Source: Caldisericota bacterium
Lineage (GTDB): Bacteria; Caldisericota; JANLFM01
Assembly (NCBI GenBank): GCA_024655865.1
Contig: JANLFM010000020.1
Span: 16,582-24,964, forward strand
Length of the DNA: 8,383 nucleotides
Direction: 5' to 3'
Under the pieces are notes generated by a model. The model had not been told where the DNA came from. It worked only from the letters and a program-made list of their open reading frames with translations, and ran no database searches. Shown in pieces: positions 1 to 6,053 of the stretch. The first letter of the stretch is position 1, and every line of letters begins with the position of its first letter. The translations under genes were made by a program, and so were the position numbers.

Positions 1-1295
1 CTGGTCAGGGTGAACTCCGCTCCAGCCAGGGGTTTCCCGTCCTGATCCACCTTGGTGATCTGCACCGACCCCTTCTGCACAGTATTATTCAAAGTTACAC
101 TGGCACTGTCTCTGTCTAGTTCGGCTCCGGCGGCATTGAGGATTTTGGCCCAGTTAACAACGATTTCCTCTCCCTCGCGGTTGCAGGTAAGAGTTCTCGT
201 GAACTGGTAAGTTGTGCTTGTGGTGGTCCATCCCAGAAGAGTATTCCAGGTTTCATCCCAGGCATAAACTCCATCATTTGTGACAATAGGTGTAAGTGAC
301 GAAAAGGTTGCATCTGGGCTTGGACCGTATGGGACCCCAATGTGTCCTGAATGATTAGTTATGGTAACCCAGACGTCATTTTTGTAGCCCGTGGCATCAT
401 CAGGTTCAGTAAAGTAAGCCTTATAATAGTAGCTGTAAGTTTCCCCGGGGTTCAGAACGGGCTTTGCGCTCGTATCTACTTGGAACGAGGTAACAACCTT
501 GTTAAAGCCCCCAGGGCCTTTCTTGTAGTACAGAGTATCAGTGATGGTCAGATTTTGAGTAGCAACTCCCCCTCCATTGGTTACAATGACGAAACCTTCT
601 ACGTAGGCTTGAACCATCCCTGTGCTTTTAGTTACAACTATTGTGTAATTAACAGGAGCCGAACCGCCCACGATCAGGTTCAAGACTGTAGGGGAAGCTG
701 TTTTGCTGATATTCCATTCGTAATGGGTTTCTTTATAACCTATGGCGGTTTTTGTCGCAGAAAGGGTAGTCCCGGACTGTTGGGGTTCGTTCAGGAAAGT
801 GAAACTGAGAGTTCCATTATTGTTAATTGTTTTCTCTTGTGATTTTGGGTTAGCATCTTTATAGCCAGGAGGAGCACTTTCCTCAGTGACTCTGTATGTT
901 CCATATTGATCCACATTCCAGGAAACAATGCCATTTGCCCCGGTGGTTTTGTTGGGGCTTATCCAGACCCAACTGTTAGGAGCAGTTTTCCGTTCAAGTT
1001 TATATTCTGCCCCCGCTAAAGGGAATGAAGTAACCGAATCTAACTTTAAAACCTGAACAGTTACATGGCAGTCTGTTTCATCTGGAGGGCGATCTGGTTC
1101 AGGCTGAACCGGGTTTATTCCATCTTGTAATCCCGGCTCCTCTACTGGAACTACCCGGGGAACTGGCTCCCTCGGCTCTCCTGTGTCGGCCGCGCTTGTG
1201 CCCAAGGGCGGCAAATAAATACCCAGAGCTAAGGCGATAATGAGGAACACCACCACCGCTCTCAGGCCTGGACTTCTTGACAATTTCTTTCCCAT
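1..1295 (-). CDS. Secreted SpaA/Cna-B-domain surface protein (adhesin-like), N-terminal part, runs off the left edge
   Basis: The frame is open from an ATG at 1295 to the window edge: 431 codons with no stop. AGGAGG (1306-1311) lies 10 bases upstream. Residues 1-35 form a signal peptide: basic start MGKKLSRSPGLR, hydrophobic core about 13-31, likely cleavage near TSA/A. Residues 39-75 are a Pro/Glu-rich linker. Residues 76-172 read as a SpaA/Cna-B (prealbumin-like) domain, with VQVLKLD, PLAGAEYKLE, YRVTEESAPPGY and FTFLNEP. By family analogy Lys84, Glu138/139 and Asn169 could form the intramolecular Lys-Asn isopeptide bond; this is inferred. Residues 175-405 are rich in Thr, Val and Tyr and look like DUF11-type beta-sandwich repeats, which I cannot name firmly. 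A second SpaA-like domain begins at about 408 (GSVQITKVDQDGKPLAGAEF). Any sortase signal or other anchor would lie beyond the window. The likely role is adhesion or surface-fibre formation, controlled by the c-di-GMP-II riboswitch in its leader. Confidence 0.88.
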   Translation of the reverse strand, partial: MGKKLSRSPGLRAVVVFLIIALALGIYLPPLGTSAADTGEPREPVPRVVPVEEPGLQDGINPVQPEPDRPPDETDCHVTVQVLKLDSVTSFPLAGAEYKLERKTAPNSWVWISPNKTTGANGIVSWNVDQYGTYRVTEESAPPGYKDANPKSQEKTINNNGTLSFTFLNEPQQSGTTLSATKTAIGYKETHYEWNISKTASPTVLNLIVGGSAPVNYTIVVTKSTGMVQAYVEGFVIVTNGGGVATQNLTITDTLYYKKGPGGFNKVVTSFQVDTSAKPVLNPGETYSYYYKAYFTEPDDATGYKNDVWVTITNHSGHIGVPYGPSPDATFSSLTPIVTNDGVYAWDETWNTLLGWTTTSTTYQFTRTLTCNREGEEIVVNWAKILNAAGAELDRDSASVTLNNTVQKGSVQITKVDQDGKPLAGAEFTLT

Positions 1296-1332
1296 CAATT
1301 TAATTCCTCCTCTCAGGAATCGTTTTTAAAAA

Positions 1333-1371
1333 CAAAAAACCGGCTCGCTCAAAAAATCCTTGCGGCCGGTT
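1333..1371 (-). terminator. Intrinsic terminator in the leader of the adhesin gene (riboswitch expression platform)
   Basis: Read on the minus strand, AACCGGCCGC (1371-1362) pairs with GCG-A-GCCGGTT (1348-1338). This gives 7 plus 3 base pairs around one bulged A, with a 13-base loop. A run of six T (1339-1334) follows. The hairpin lies between the aptamer and the ribosome binding site of the adhesin gene, so it can stop transcription before the coding region. Its 5' arm is the last ten bases of the c-di-GMP-II aptamer, so the folded aptamer and the terminator exclude each other. Confidence 0.82.
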
Positions 1372-1432
1372 GCACCTCAAGCTCCACCCCTCTTGGTGCC
1401 CAAATTATTCAGAGAGGGTTCCTCGCTTCCGC
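1362..1432 (-). ncRNA. c-di-GMP-II riboswitch aptamer
   Basis: Read on the minus strand, the element matches the class II c-di-GMP aptamer as I know it from Clostridium. It begins GCGGAA, has the conserved AATTTGGGCAC, and ends GTGCAACCGGCCGC. GCGG (1432-1429) pairs with CCGC (1365-1362) as P1. GCACCAAG pairs with CTT-GA-GGTGC as the inner hairpin. CCCTCT upstream can pair with AGAGGG in the loop of that hairpin, which is the pseudoknot expected for this class; the pairing is kept although the bases differ from the Clostridium example. The 3' end overlaps the terminator at 1333-1371, so ligand binding should prevent termination and switch the downstream adhesin gene on. The direction of control is inferred from the overlap. 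Confidence 0.9.
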
Positions 1433-1590
1433 TTTATCTAACTGCTCCTACATATTCCCTCCTTTTTGAAAATAAACACAAACAGTGAGCATTCTATGCC
1501 CTGCATATACCAGAGAAATTTTTGACCACCCCAGAAGAGGGTTTGATTGTCGTTGGTTTTCACTCAAATCAATCCAGTATATTTTTTATA

Positions 1591-1619
1591 ACTCTAAACT
1601 ATCGAACAGCTCATGTCAA
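1591..1619 (-). promoter_or_regulatory. Candidate promoter toward the riboswitch and adhesin gene
   Basis: On the minus strand a perfect TTGACA (1619-1614) is followed after 17 bases by TAGAGT (1596-1591), which matches TATAAT at four of six positions. If used, transcription would begin near 1584 and give about 150 bases of leader before the aptamer. The surroundings are AT-rich, so a chance match is quite possible. A closer but weaker pair (TTGTGT, 18 bases, GAATAT) lies just upstream of the aptamer. Confidence 0.25.
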
Positions 1620-1857
1620 TGATTTTCGAAAAAAAATTTTTGCACATAAAACCAGCAAAATAGGAATAATACTACAATATCCGCCGTTCTGGGGAAGACA
1701 AACAATGCTTTGCCATAATCATACAGCGACAAGTCAATACCCTAAGAATGGCGCTAAAACCTAACCCACAGCTATTTTTAAAGGGAATAACCTGGTCAAT
1801 GTCTTCATAACTTCGCGTTTGTTCGATCTCTTTGCTTGTTCGAGCTTTAAAAATTGT

Positions 1858-1944
1858 TCAGAATACTCCGGCCTGTGGTTTCCAAGTGAAGGCCACGTTG
1901 CCAGGGATCGCAAGGGAAGTTTCGGGGACAATCGGGGCATCGAG
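1858..1944 (-). pseudogene. Possible remnant of an Ig/fibronectin-III-like surface-protein domain
   Basis: Between two in-frame stops the minus strand reads 28 residues that include LDAPIVPETSLAIPGNVAF and then TWKPQAGVF. The spacing of PxVP, IPGxVxFxW and PxAG resembles the first strands of Ig/Fn3-like modules found in surface proteins of S-layer-bearing bacteria. There is no start codon, no ribosome binding site and no continuation of the fold after the stop. If real, it is a fragment left by decay of a third surface gene between the two present ones. The match is short and judged by eye. Confidence 0.15.
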
Positions 1945-2113
1945 TCAATCAGAGGGGCTGCAGATTATTTAGTTGTGCGGTGCCACTTAAAGGTCTTTTT
2001 AATCACCCCCCTGTTTTAGATTTTGAGAAGACCAATTCTCTGAAGATTTATGTGAACGTGCTCCGGATAATGCCCGGACCACTGGCTCCGATGCGAATTC
2101 CCGTTCTTGAAGG

Positions 2114-3244
2114 CTATCTTGTGCCAAAGCACACCTCCAGATACAGCCAGTTCCCATCGCTCCAGAAACCTATTCCCACCGAGGTCCAGTTGGGATTCAT
2201 GATGTTGTCCCTGTGGGTGGGGGAGTTCATAAAGGAATTGTGAATGGAGGAAAGAAGCGCCTCCGTGGTGAAGGAGCCGATGTTGTTCACGCGGGCCAGG
2301 TTCTCGCCTACAAAAGTGAACCCCTGATCGAAGAGGACTTTTGCCCTTTCCTGAAAGCTTCCGGAGATCGGGGAAACGTGGGAGAAGAACTCGTTTGTCC
2401 CCATCTCAGTGGCGTACTTCTGGGCGAAGTCAGCCAGAGTGGAATCCCATTCCAGGCTGTTCAATCCGGCATTGGCCCTTTCCTTATTGATTAGACCCAG
2501 GAGAAAAGTTGCCTTTTCGTCCAGAGCGATCGAGGCCGTCTGCCCAGCAACCTCTACAGAGGAAAAGAGCGCAGGCCGAACCTTTTCCAGCATCCTTTCC
2601 AAGAAAGCCGCCACTTCCTGGCGCTCACAGGCCTGGTCAGCGAACTGGTAGCTGAGGTCCCAGTAAGGTTCATTTTCCCTGATTACACCGTTCTTAAGCG
2701 CAGCCGCTACTGTCCCGGTGGCCCAGGAAGAAGGCGGGATTGGATAGGGCCAAACCTCTTCCTTCCAGCCGGCGATTCTTGCCAGAACTGCTAAGGCCTG
2801 AGCTCTGGTTACCGGTTCCTGGGGTCTGAAGGTTCCATCAGGGAACCCCGTAATCCATCCCATCACTTGAGCCCCAGAAATGTAGCGGGAAGCCCAGAAA
2901 TCCTGAGAGACGTCCTTGAAAGAAGGGGGGCTTTCCGAGGGAGAGGCAAAAGAGGAGACCACCATCTTGGCGAATTCCGCTCTGGAGACAGGATTTCCGG
3001 GGCGGAAAGTGCCATCGGGGAAACCGGAGATTATCCCTACTTGTGCCAGCTTGAGAATCTCATCTCTAGCCCAAGAGGAACCGATGTCGCTAAACTGAGG
3101 GGCATTTTGACCTAAAACGGATACAACTGAATGGGAAAAAGATAAAAAAATAATAACTCCTATGAGGGTTATCACTAAAATTTTCTTGATAAACCCCGTA
3201 GAGTTGATGAAAGCTCTATTTAGCGCTTGCTTCGCTCCTACCAC
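2114..3244 (-). CDS. Secreted S-layer-homology protein with C-terminal CAP (SCP/PR1) domain
   Basis: This is a 376-residue exported protein. The hydrophobic signal segment is at about residues 22-42, after a basic end FIKK. Three SLH repeats follow: about 51-99 (GFPDGTFRPG, SRAEFAKMV), 109-155 (GFPDGTFRPQ, TRAQALAVL) and a more divergent one at 170-222. SLH repeats normally bind pyruvylated secondary cell-wall polymer, so the protein should sit on the cell wall. Residues 246-376 form a CAP domain of the YkwD type. It has LINKERANAGLNSLEWD, FFSHVSP (His289), VGENLA (Glu314) and SPTHRDNIMNPNW (His344), the His/Glu set that lines the CAP cavity. The biochemical role of bacterial CAP domains is unsettled. 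I chose the GTG at 3244: AGGAG lies 9 bases upstream, and a promoter -10 box at 3278-3283 places the only upstream in-frame start (TTG, 3277) outside the transcript. The gene appears to be transcribed on its own and is divergent from thpR. Confidence 0.93.
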   Translation of the reverse strand: MVGAKQALNRAFINSTGFIKKILVITLIGVIIFLSFSHSVVSVLGQNAPQFSDIGSSWARDEILKLAQVGIISGFPDGTFRPGNPVSRAEFAKMVVSSFASPSESPPSFKDVSQDFWASRYISGAQVMGWITGFPDGTFRPQEPVTRAQALAVLARIAGWKEEVWPYPIPPSSWATGTVAAALKNGVIRENEPYWDLSYQFADQACERQEVAAFLERMLEKVRPALFSSVEVAGQTASIALDEKATFLLGLINKERANAGLNSLEWDSTLADFAQKYATEMGTNEFFSHVSPISGSFQERAKVLFDQGFTFVGENLARVNNIGSFTTEALLSSIHNSFMNSPTHRDNIMNPNWTSVGIGFWSDGNWLYLEVCFGTR

Positions 3245-3253
3245 TTCTCTTCG

Positions 3254-3258
3254 CTCCT
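3254..3258 (-). promoter_or_regulatory. Ribosome binding site fixing the GTG start of the SLH-CAP gene
   Basis: AGGAG on the minus strand ends 9 bases before the GTG at 3244. No comparable site precedes the TTG at 3277, so this site supports the shorter protein. Confidence 0.7.
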
Positions 3259-3277
3259 GCCCTTTTTGGGCAACCAA

Positions 3278-3286
3278 ATTATAACA
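3278..3286 (-). promoter_or_regulatory. Extended -10 promoter of the SLH-CAP gene
   Basis: TGTTATAAT on the minus strand is an exact TATAAT preceded by TGn, the extended -10 form. No good -35 box lies 17 bases upstream, which is common for extended -10 promoters. Transcription would start near 3271, giving a leader of about 27 bases that contains the AGGAG site. Confidence 0.6.
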
Positions 3287-3502
3287 TAAAGTTAAATTTT
3301 TTGCTTCTATTTATAAAAACAATTTGCATTTCCAAAATATTTAAAAAGAAAAAGTTAAAGTTACGTCCGGATTCACTATAAAAACTAAGAGGATTTGGCT
3401 ATACTCCAACCATGAGACGAATCCAAAAACCAAACTCCTGCTAATAAAATTATCCAGAAACGCTCTAATTATAGAAATCGATTCTAAAATAAAGAAAAGA
3501 TC

Positions 3503-3509
3503 AGAGAGG
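3503..3509 (+). promoter_or_regulatory. Ribosome binding site fixing the ATG start of thpR
   Basis: AGAGAGG is followed after 8 bases by the ATG at 3518. A possible in-frame GTG at 3509 overlaps the last base of this site and so cannot use it. Confidence 0.7.
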
Positions 3510-3517
3510 TGTGCCAA

Positions 3518-4069
3518 ATGCGAATTTTCATCGCCATCCCCATTCCGGAGGAGGCTAAAAATTTCCTCGAGGAATTTACAAGAAGGCTGAAACAAGCGAA
3601 TGCCGATGTCAAGTGGGTAGAGAAGGAAAACCTGCACTTTACCCTGCGCTTTTTGGGCGAGGTCAAGGAGGAGAAAATTCCTCTGGTGGAGCAATCCATT
3701 AGCTCTCTTGCCAATTTCAGAGCCTTCCAGGCGGAAACCGGTACCCTGGGCGTATTTCCCTCCCCTTCTTCGCCCCGTGTGATCTGGATCGGATTGAAAA
3801 GAGGGGAACGGGAAATGCTGGATGTGGCTAAGGCCTTGAATAAGGCTTTAAGGGAACAGGGATTTCCCCCCGAGGACAAACCTTTTCAGGCCCACCTCAC
3901 GATAGGGAGAATCCGTTCTTCTCGGAATTTATCCTCTCTAAAGAAGCTACTTGCCGAAATTCCTCCGCCGGTAAAGGAATTCCCAGTGAATGAGGTCTGC
4001 CTGTTCAAGAGCACTCTCACTCCCGCGGGTCCCATTTATGATCTCCTTTATAATTTATCCCTAAAATGA
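3518..4069 (+). CDS. thpR: RNA 2',3'-cyclic phosphodiesterase (2'-5' RNA ligase / LigT family)
   Basis: The 183-residue product belongs to the 2H phosphoesterase family. It opens with MRIFIAIPIPEEAK, typical of ThpR, and carries both HxTx signatures: His40-Phe-Thr42-Leu followed by RFLGEV, and His126-Leu-Thr128-Ile followed by GRI. The two His-Thr pairs form the active site of this family, which opens 2',3'-cyclic phosphates on RNA ends to 2'-phosphates; some members also join 2'-5' RNA ends in vitro. Length and motif spacing are normal and nothing is broken. The start is the ATG preceded by AGAGAGG. The gene is divergent from the SLH-CAP gene and upstream of recA in the same direction. The 439-base gap to recA holds a terminator-like hairpin and a candidate promoter, so the two are probably not strictly one transcript. 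I found no clear promoter in the AT-rich 230 bases upstream. Confidence 0.93.
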   Translation: MRIFIAIPIPEEAKNFLEEFTRRLKQANADVKWVEKENLHFTLRFLGEVKEEKIPLVEQSISSLANFRAFQAETGTLGVFPSPSSPRVIWIGLKRGEREMLDVAKALNKALREQGFPPEDKPFQAHLTIGRIRSSRNLSSLKKLLAEIPPPVKEFPVNEVCLFKSTLTPAGPIYDLLYNLSLK

Positions 4070-4297
4070 GTAAGCAAACTTATACTCTTACCTGGAGCGG
4101 TGAGCCATAAGCGCTCCCACTTCCGTATTTAAGTCAATTTCTGCGCCCTATTGGCAAATACCTTTTTAAAGACCTCGTTTCAGATTCCGTTCCTGTTTGG
4201 ACTTTTTGATGGCCTGGTCCTTATTACTTGGTTGTTGCTCTTGCCCTAAATATGCTCTTAAGCGGACTCTTTAAGGGGAGATCGGAAAAACGCTTGA

Positions 4298-4328
4298 GGA
4301 AAAGGAGCAAATCCAGGGTTCCTTTTTC
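4298..4328 (+). terminator. Candidate terminator-like hairpin downstream of thpR
   Basis: GGAAAAGGAGC (4298-4308) pairs with GTTCCTTTTTC (4318-4328) over 11 positions including two G-U pairs, with a 9-base loop. The arrangement of A-tract, short GC core and T-tract resembles an intrinsic terminator, but the GC core is weak and the Ts lie inside the stem. An earlier hairpin, GGAGCG (4094-4099) with CGCTCC (4112-4117), is GC-rich but has no T-tract. Confidence 0.35.
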
Positions 4329-4341
4329 TGAAATGCTGACT

Positions 4342-4435
4342 ATCCTCATCTAATTTCTGCCCGATTGCCTGAGGTGAAAACCAATCGCGGATGAGGATTG
4401 CTTGCCAATCAGTAAAGAAAAGAGGAGGTTTTTTT
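4342..4435 (+). other. Inverted-repeat cluster with mutually exclusive pairings upstream of recA
   Basis: This lies in the gene-free 4070-4508 gap. ATCCTCATC (4342-4350) is the exact complement of GATGAGGAT (4390-4398). Nested inside, CGATTG (4362-4367) pairs with CAATCG (4382-4387). Alternatively GATTG (4396-4400) pairs with CAATC (4406-4410), and CCTCATCT (4344-4351) pairs with AGAGGAGG (4421-4428) with one mismatch; seven Ts follow (4429-4435). The two sets share bases and cannot form together, as in an attenuator or in the end of a small RNA. I do not recognise a known RNA family. Confidence 0.4.
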
Positions 4436-4463
4436 CACAGGTGATAAGTGATATTCTTATATC
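4434..4463 (+). promoter_or_regulatory. Candidate recA promoter with an overlapping palindrome
   Basis: TTCACA (4434-4439, one mismatch to TTGACA) is followed after 18 bases by TATATC (4458-4463, four of six matches). A perfect inverted repeat, TGATAT-TCTT-ATATCA (4449-4464), covers the end of the spacer and the -10 box, where a repressor would act. It does not resemble the GAAC-N4-GTTC box of the Gram-positive SOS repressor LexA/DinR, and I saw no such box in the gap. Transcription would start about 40 bases before the recA GTG. Confidence 0.35.
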
Positions 4464-4508
4464 ATAAATAGTCAAAATAAATATAGTTTTTTGTGAAGGA
4501 GATCCCAA

Positions 4509-5543
4509 GTGGAAGAGAAGGATAAAGCTTTAGACATAGCGATCGGCCAGATTGAAAAGAAATTTGGCAAGGGTTCTATTATGCGTCTCGGGGAATCCAC
4601 GCACCTGAGCGTGGACGTCATTCCTACGGGTGCTCTCACTCTGGATATGGCCCTGGGCATTGGCGGGGTTCCCAGAGGGAGGATAGTGGAGATCTACGGG
4701 CAGGAGTCCTCTGGAAAAAGCACCCTTGTGCTGCACATCATTGCGGAAGCGCAGAAAGCTGGCGGAAAAGCCGCTTTCATTGATGTCGAGCACTCGCTCG
4801 ACCCATCTTACGCTAAAAACCTGGGGGTGGATATAGAGAATCTTTACGTCTCCCAGCCGGATTCTGGAGAACAGGCTCTGGACATCGCTGAGCTTCTGGT
4901 GCGCAGCGGAGCAGTGGACGTGGTAGCCATTGACAGCGTAGCCGCTCTCGTTCCCAAAACCGAGTTAGAAGGGGAAATGGGAGACGCTTACATTGGCTTG
5001 CAGGCGCGACTGATGTCTCAGGCACTCCGCAAACTGGCTGGGGCGATTTCTCGATCCAATACCTGCGTGGTCTTCACAAACCAGCTCAGGGAAAAGGTGG
5101 GCGTGATGTTCGGAAATCCTGAGGTTACTCCCGGAGGAAGGGCCCTGAAATTCTATTCCTCTGTTCGCCTGGAGATGCGCCGCGTGGACACCATTAAACA
5201 GGGAAATGAGATGATTGGTTCCCGGGTGCGGGTCAAGGTGACCAAAAACAAGCTGGCACCCCCGTTCCGCCAGGCGGAATTTGACCTCATTTACGGAAAG
5301 GGAATCTCCCGGGTAGGCTGCGTACTAGACCTGGCTATTTCTCTGGGAGTCATTAATAAGACTGGAGCCTGGTTCTCCTACAATGAGATGCGGCTCGGCC
5401 AGGGACGGGAGAACGTTAAAGCCTATCTCGAGGAACACCAGGAATTGATTAAGGAGCTGGAGGAGAAAATCCGCCAGAACATAAATAACGTGAAAATACC
5501 AATGACATTAGGAGAGGAGGAACACGGAACTTTCGAAGTATAA
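4509..5543 (+). CDS. recA: Recombinase RecA
   Basis: This 344-residue protein is full length. RecA coats single-stranded DNA with ATP, pairs it with homologous duplex, and triggers LexA self-cleavage. The N-terminal helix region is at about 1-30. Walker A is at 64-72 (GQESSGKST), catalytic Glu94 lies in FIDVEH, and Walker B is at 138-142 (VVAID). Loop L1 carries EGEMGD and [14 protein letters not shown]; loop L2 carries [15 protein letters not shown]. The C-terminal domain ends in a short acidic tail ([11 protein letters not shown]). Some usually conserved positions differ: Gln65 replaces Pro in Walker A, Val93 and Ser96 replace Ala around Glu94, and Thr replaces Ile in FTNQ. All catalytic residues are kept, so it should be active. 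The start is GTG, with AAGGAG (4496-4501) 7 bases upstream. recX follows after 7 bases. Confidence 0.98.
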   Translation: MEEKDKALDIAIGQIEKKFGKGSIMRLGESTHLSVDVIPTGALTLDMALGIGGVPRGRIVEIYGQESSGKSTLVLHIIAEAQKAGGKAAFIDVEHSLDPSYAKNLGVDIENLYVSQPDSGEQALDIAELLVRSGAVDVVAIDSVAALVPKTELEGEMGDAYIGLQARLMSQALRKLAGAISRSNTCVVFTNQLREKVGVMFGNPEVTPGGRALKFYSSVRLEMRRVDTIKQGNEMIGSRVRVKVTKNKLAPPFRQAEFDLIYGKGISRVGCVLDLAISLGVINKTGAWFSYNEMRLGQGRENVKAYLEEHQELIKELEEKIRQNINNVKIPMTLGEEEHGTFEV

Positions 5544-5550
5544 ATCTGTG

Positions 5551-6015
5551 ATGAGCGAAACCGAGGAAGGCCTTAAAGCTATTCGGGCGGCTATTCGATA
5601 TTTAAGGATCAGGCCGAGGAGCAGGGGAGAGGTGGAGGATTTCCTTAGAAGGAAATCCTTTTCCCCGGAGGTCACACAGGCTGCCTTGATAAAACTGGAG
5701 GAGGAAGAATTGCTCGACGACGGTAAATTCCTCGAATCCTGGCTCCATCATCGCACTGAGGTTATGCCCAGAGGGAGCCTTATAATAAAGAGGGAACTAA
5801 AAGTAAAGAAAATTCCAGAAAAGCTGATCCAGGAAGTCGCTGAACCCTACATTGAAGAAAAAGAGGAAGAGGTGGCCTGGAAATTGGCAGAGAAGAAATG
5901 GCGCACATACTCTGACCCCGAGGAAAGATACAGAAAGACGGCGTCCTTCTTAAAAGCGAAGGGATTTTCCTCTTCCGTAATTTACCGGGTGCTTATGAAG
6001 CTCAAAGGCTCCTAA
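5551..6015 (+). CDS. recX: Regulatory protein RecX
   Basis: The 154-residue product binds RecA filaments and modulates, usually inhibits, their extension and activity. It is built of helical three-helix repeats. The first has AIRYLRIRPRSRGEVEDFLRR followed by a helix ending KLEEEELLDDGKFLESWLHH, the usual RecX signature. The second has MPRGSLIIKREL, and the third covers the end with KTASFLKAKGFSSSVIYRVL. The length fits the short RecX class. The start lies 7 bases after the recA stop. The ATG at 5551 is preceded directly by an in-frame GTG at 5548, and either could be used. No strong ribosome binding site stands at normal distance (AGGAGG lies about 30 bases upstream, inside recA), so translation is probably coupled to that of recA. 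Confidence 0.93.
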   Translation: MSETEEGLKAIRAAIRYLRIRPRSRGEVEDFLRRKSFSPEVTQAALIKLEEEELLDDGKFLESWLHHRTEVMPRGSLIIKRELKVKKIPEKLIQEVAEPYIEEKEEEVAWKLAEKKWRTYSDPEERYRKTASFLKAKGFSSSVIYRVLMKLKGS

Positions 6016-6023
6016 AGGTTTCG

Positions 6024-6049
6024 CTCATCCTCTGAAAGAAGGGGATGAG
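6024..6049 (+). promoter_or_regulatory. Hairpin over the rny ribosome binding site
   Basis: CTCATCCTC (6024-6032) pairs with GGGGATGAG (6041-6049) over 9 positions with one G-U pair, and an 8-base loop (6033-6040). The 3' arm contains the G-run of the rny Shine-Dalgarno sequence and the ATG at 6045; the second ATG (6054) lies just beyond. When folded it should lower translation of rny. No T-tract follows, so it is not a terminator. Confidence 0.5.
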
Positions 6050-6053
6050 AGAA

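Larger units (their letters stand above)
1433..2113. other. Intergenic stretch of about 680 bases without a convincing gene
   Basis: It separates the adhesin gene and its riboswitch from the SLH-CAP gene upstream. Open frames here are short, begin at TTG or lack a ribosome binding site, and their translations show no family features. The right half, just downstream of the SLH-CAP stop, has a small inverted repeat (TCCGG 2062-2066 with CCGGA 2074-2078) without a T-tract, so I cannot point to a terminator for that gene. TTGTTCGA occurs twice about 18 bases apart near 1820-1845. A 28-codon minus-strand stretch at 1861-1944 resembles part of an Ig/Fn3-type domain and is listed separately. Confidence 0.6.

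Noticed and set aside
351-842. Plus-strand 163-codon open frame
   Set aside because: It lies opposite the well-supported adhesin frame, whose SpaA motifs and signal peptide are clear on the minus strand.
1522-1764. Plus-strand 80-codon open frame in the left intergenic gap
   Set aside because: It begins at TTG without a ribosome binding site, and its translation shows no recognisable features. It lies in AT-rich sequence.
1820-1846. Two copies of TTGTTCGA as binding sites or part of a repeat array
   Set aside because: There are only two short copies with no further spacing pattern, which is expected by chance.
2062-2078. TCCGG/CCGGA inverted repeat downstream of the SLH-CAP stop as a terminator
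   Set aside because: The stem has only five pairs and is not followed by a T-tract on the minus strand.
4094-4117. GGAGCG/CGCTCC hairpin just after thpR as its terminator
   Set aside because: The stem is good, but the following bases are not T-rich, so intrinsic termination is unlikely.
4223-4255. Weak promoter pair TTGGTT-17-TATGCT in the thpR-recA gap
   Set aside because: Both boxes match the consensus poorly and there is no supporting context.
4441-4467. Eight-codon GTG-started leader peptide after AGAGGAGG
   Set aside because: The spacing of 12 bases is long, the candidate promoter overlaps it, and the peptide has no regulatory codon run.
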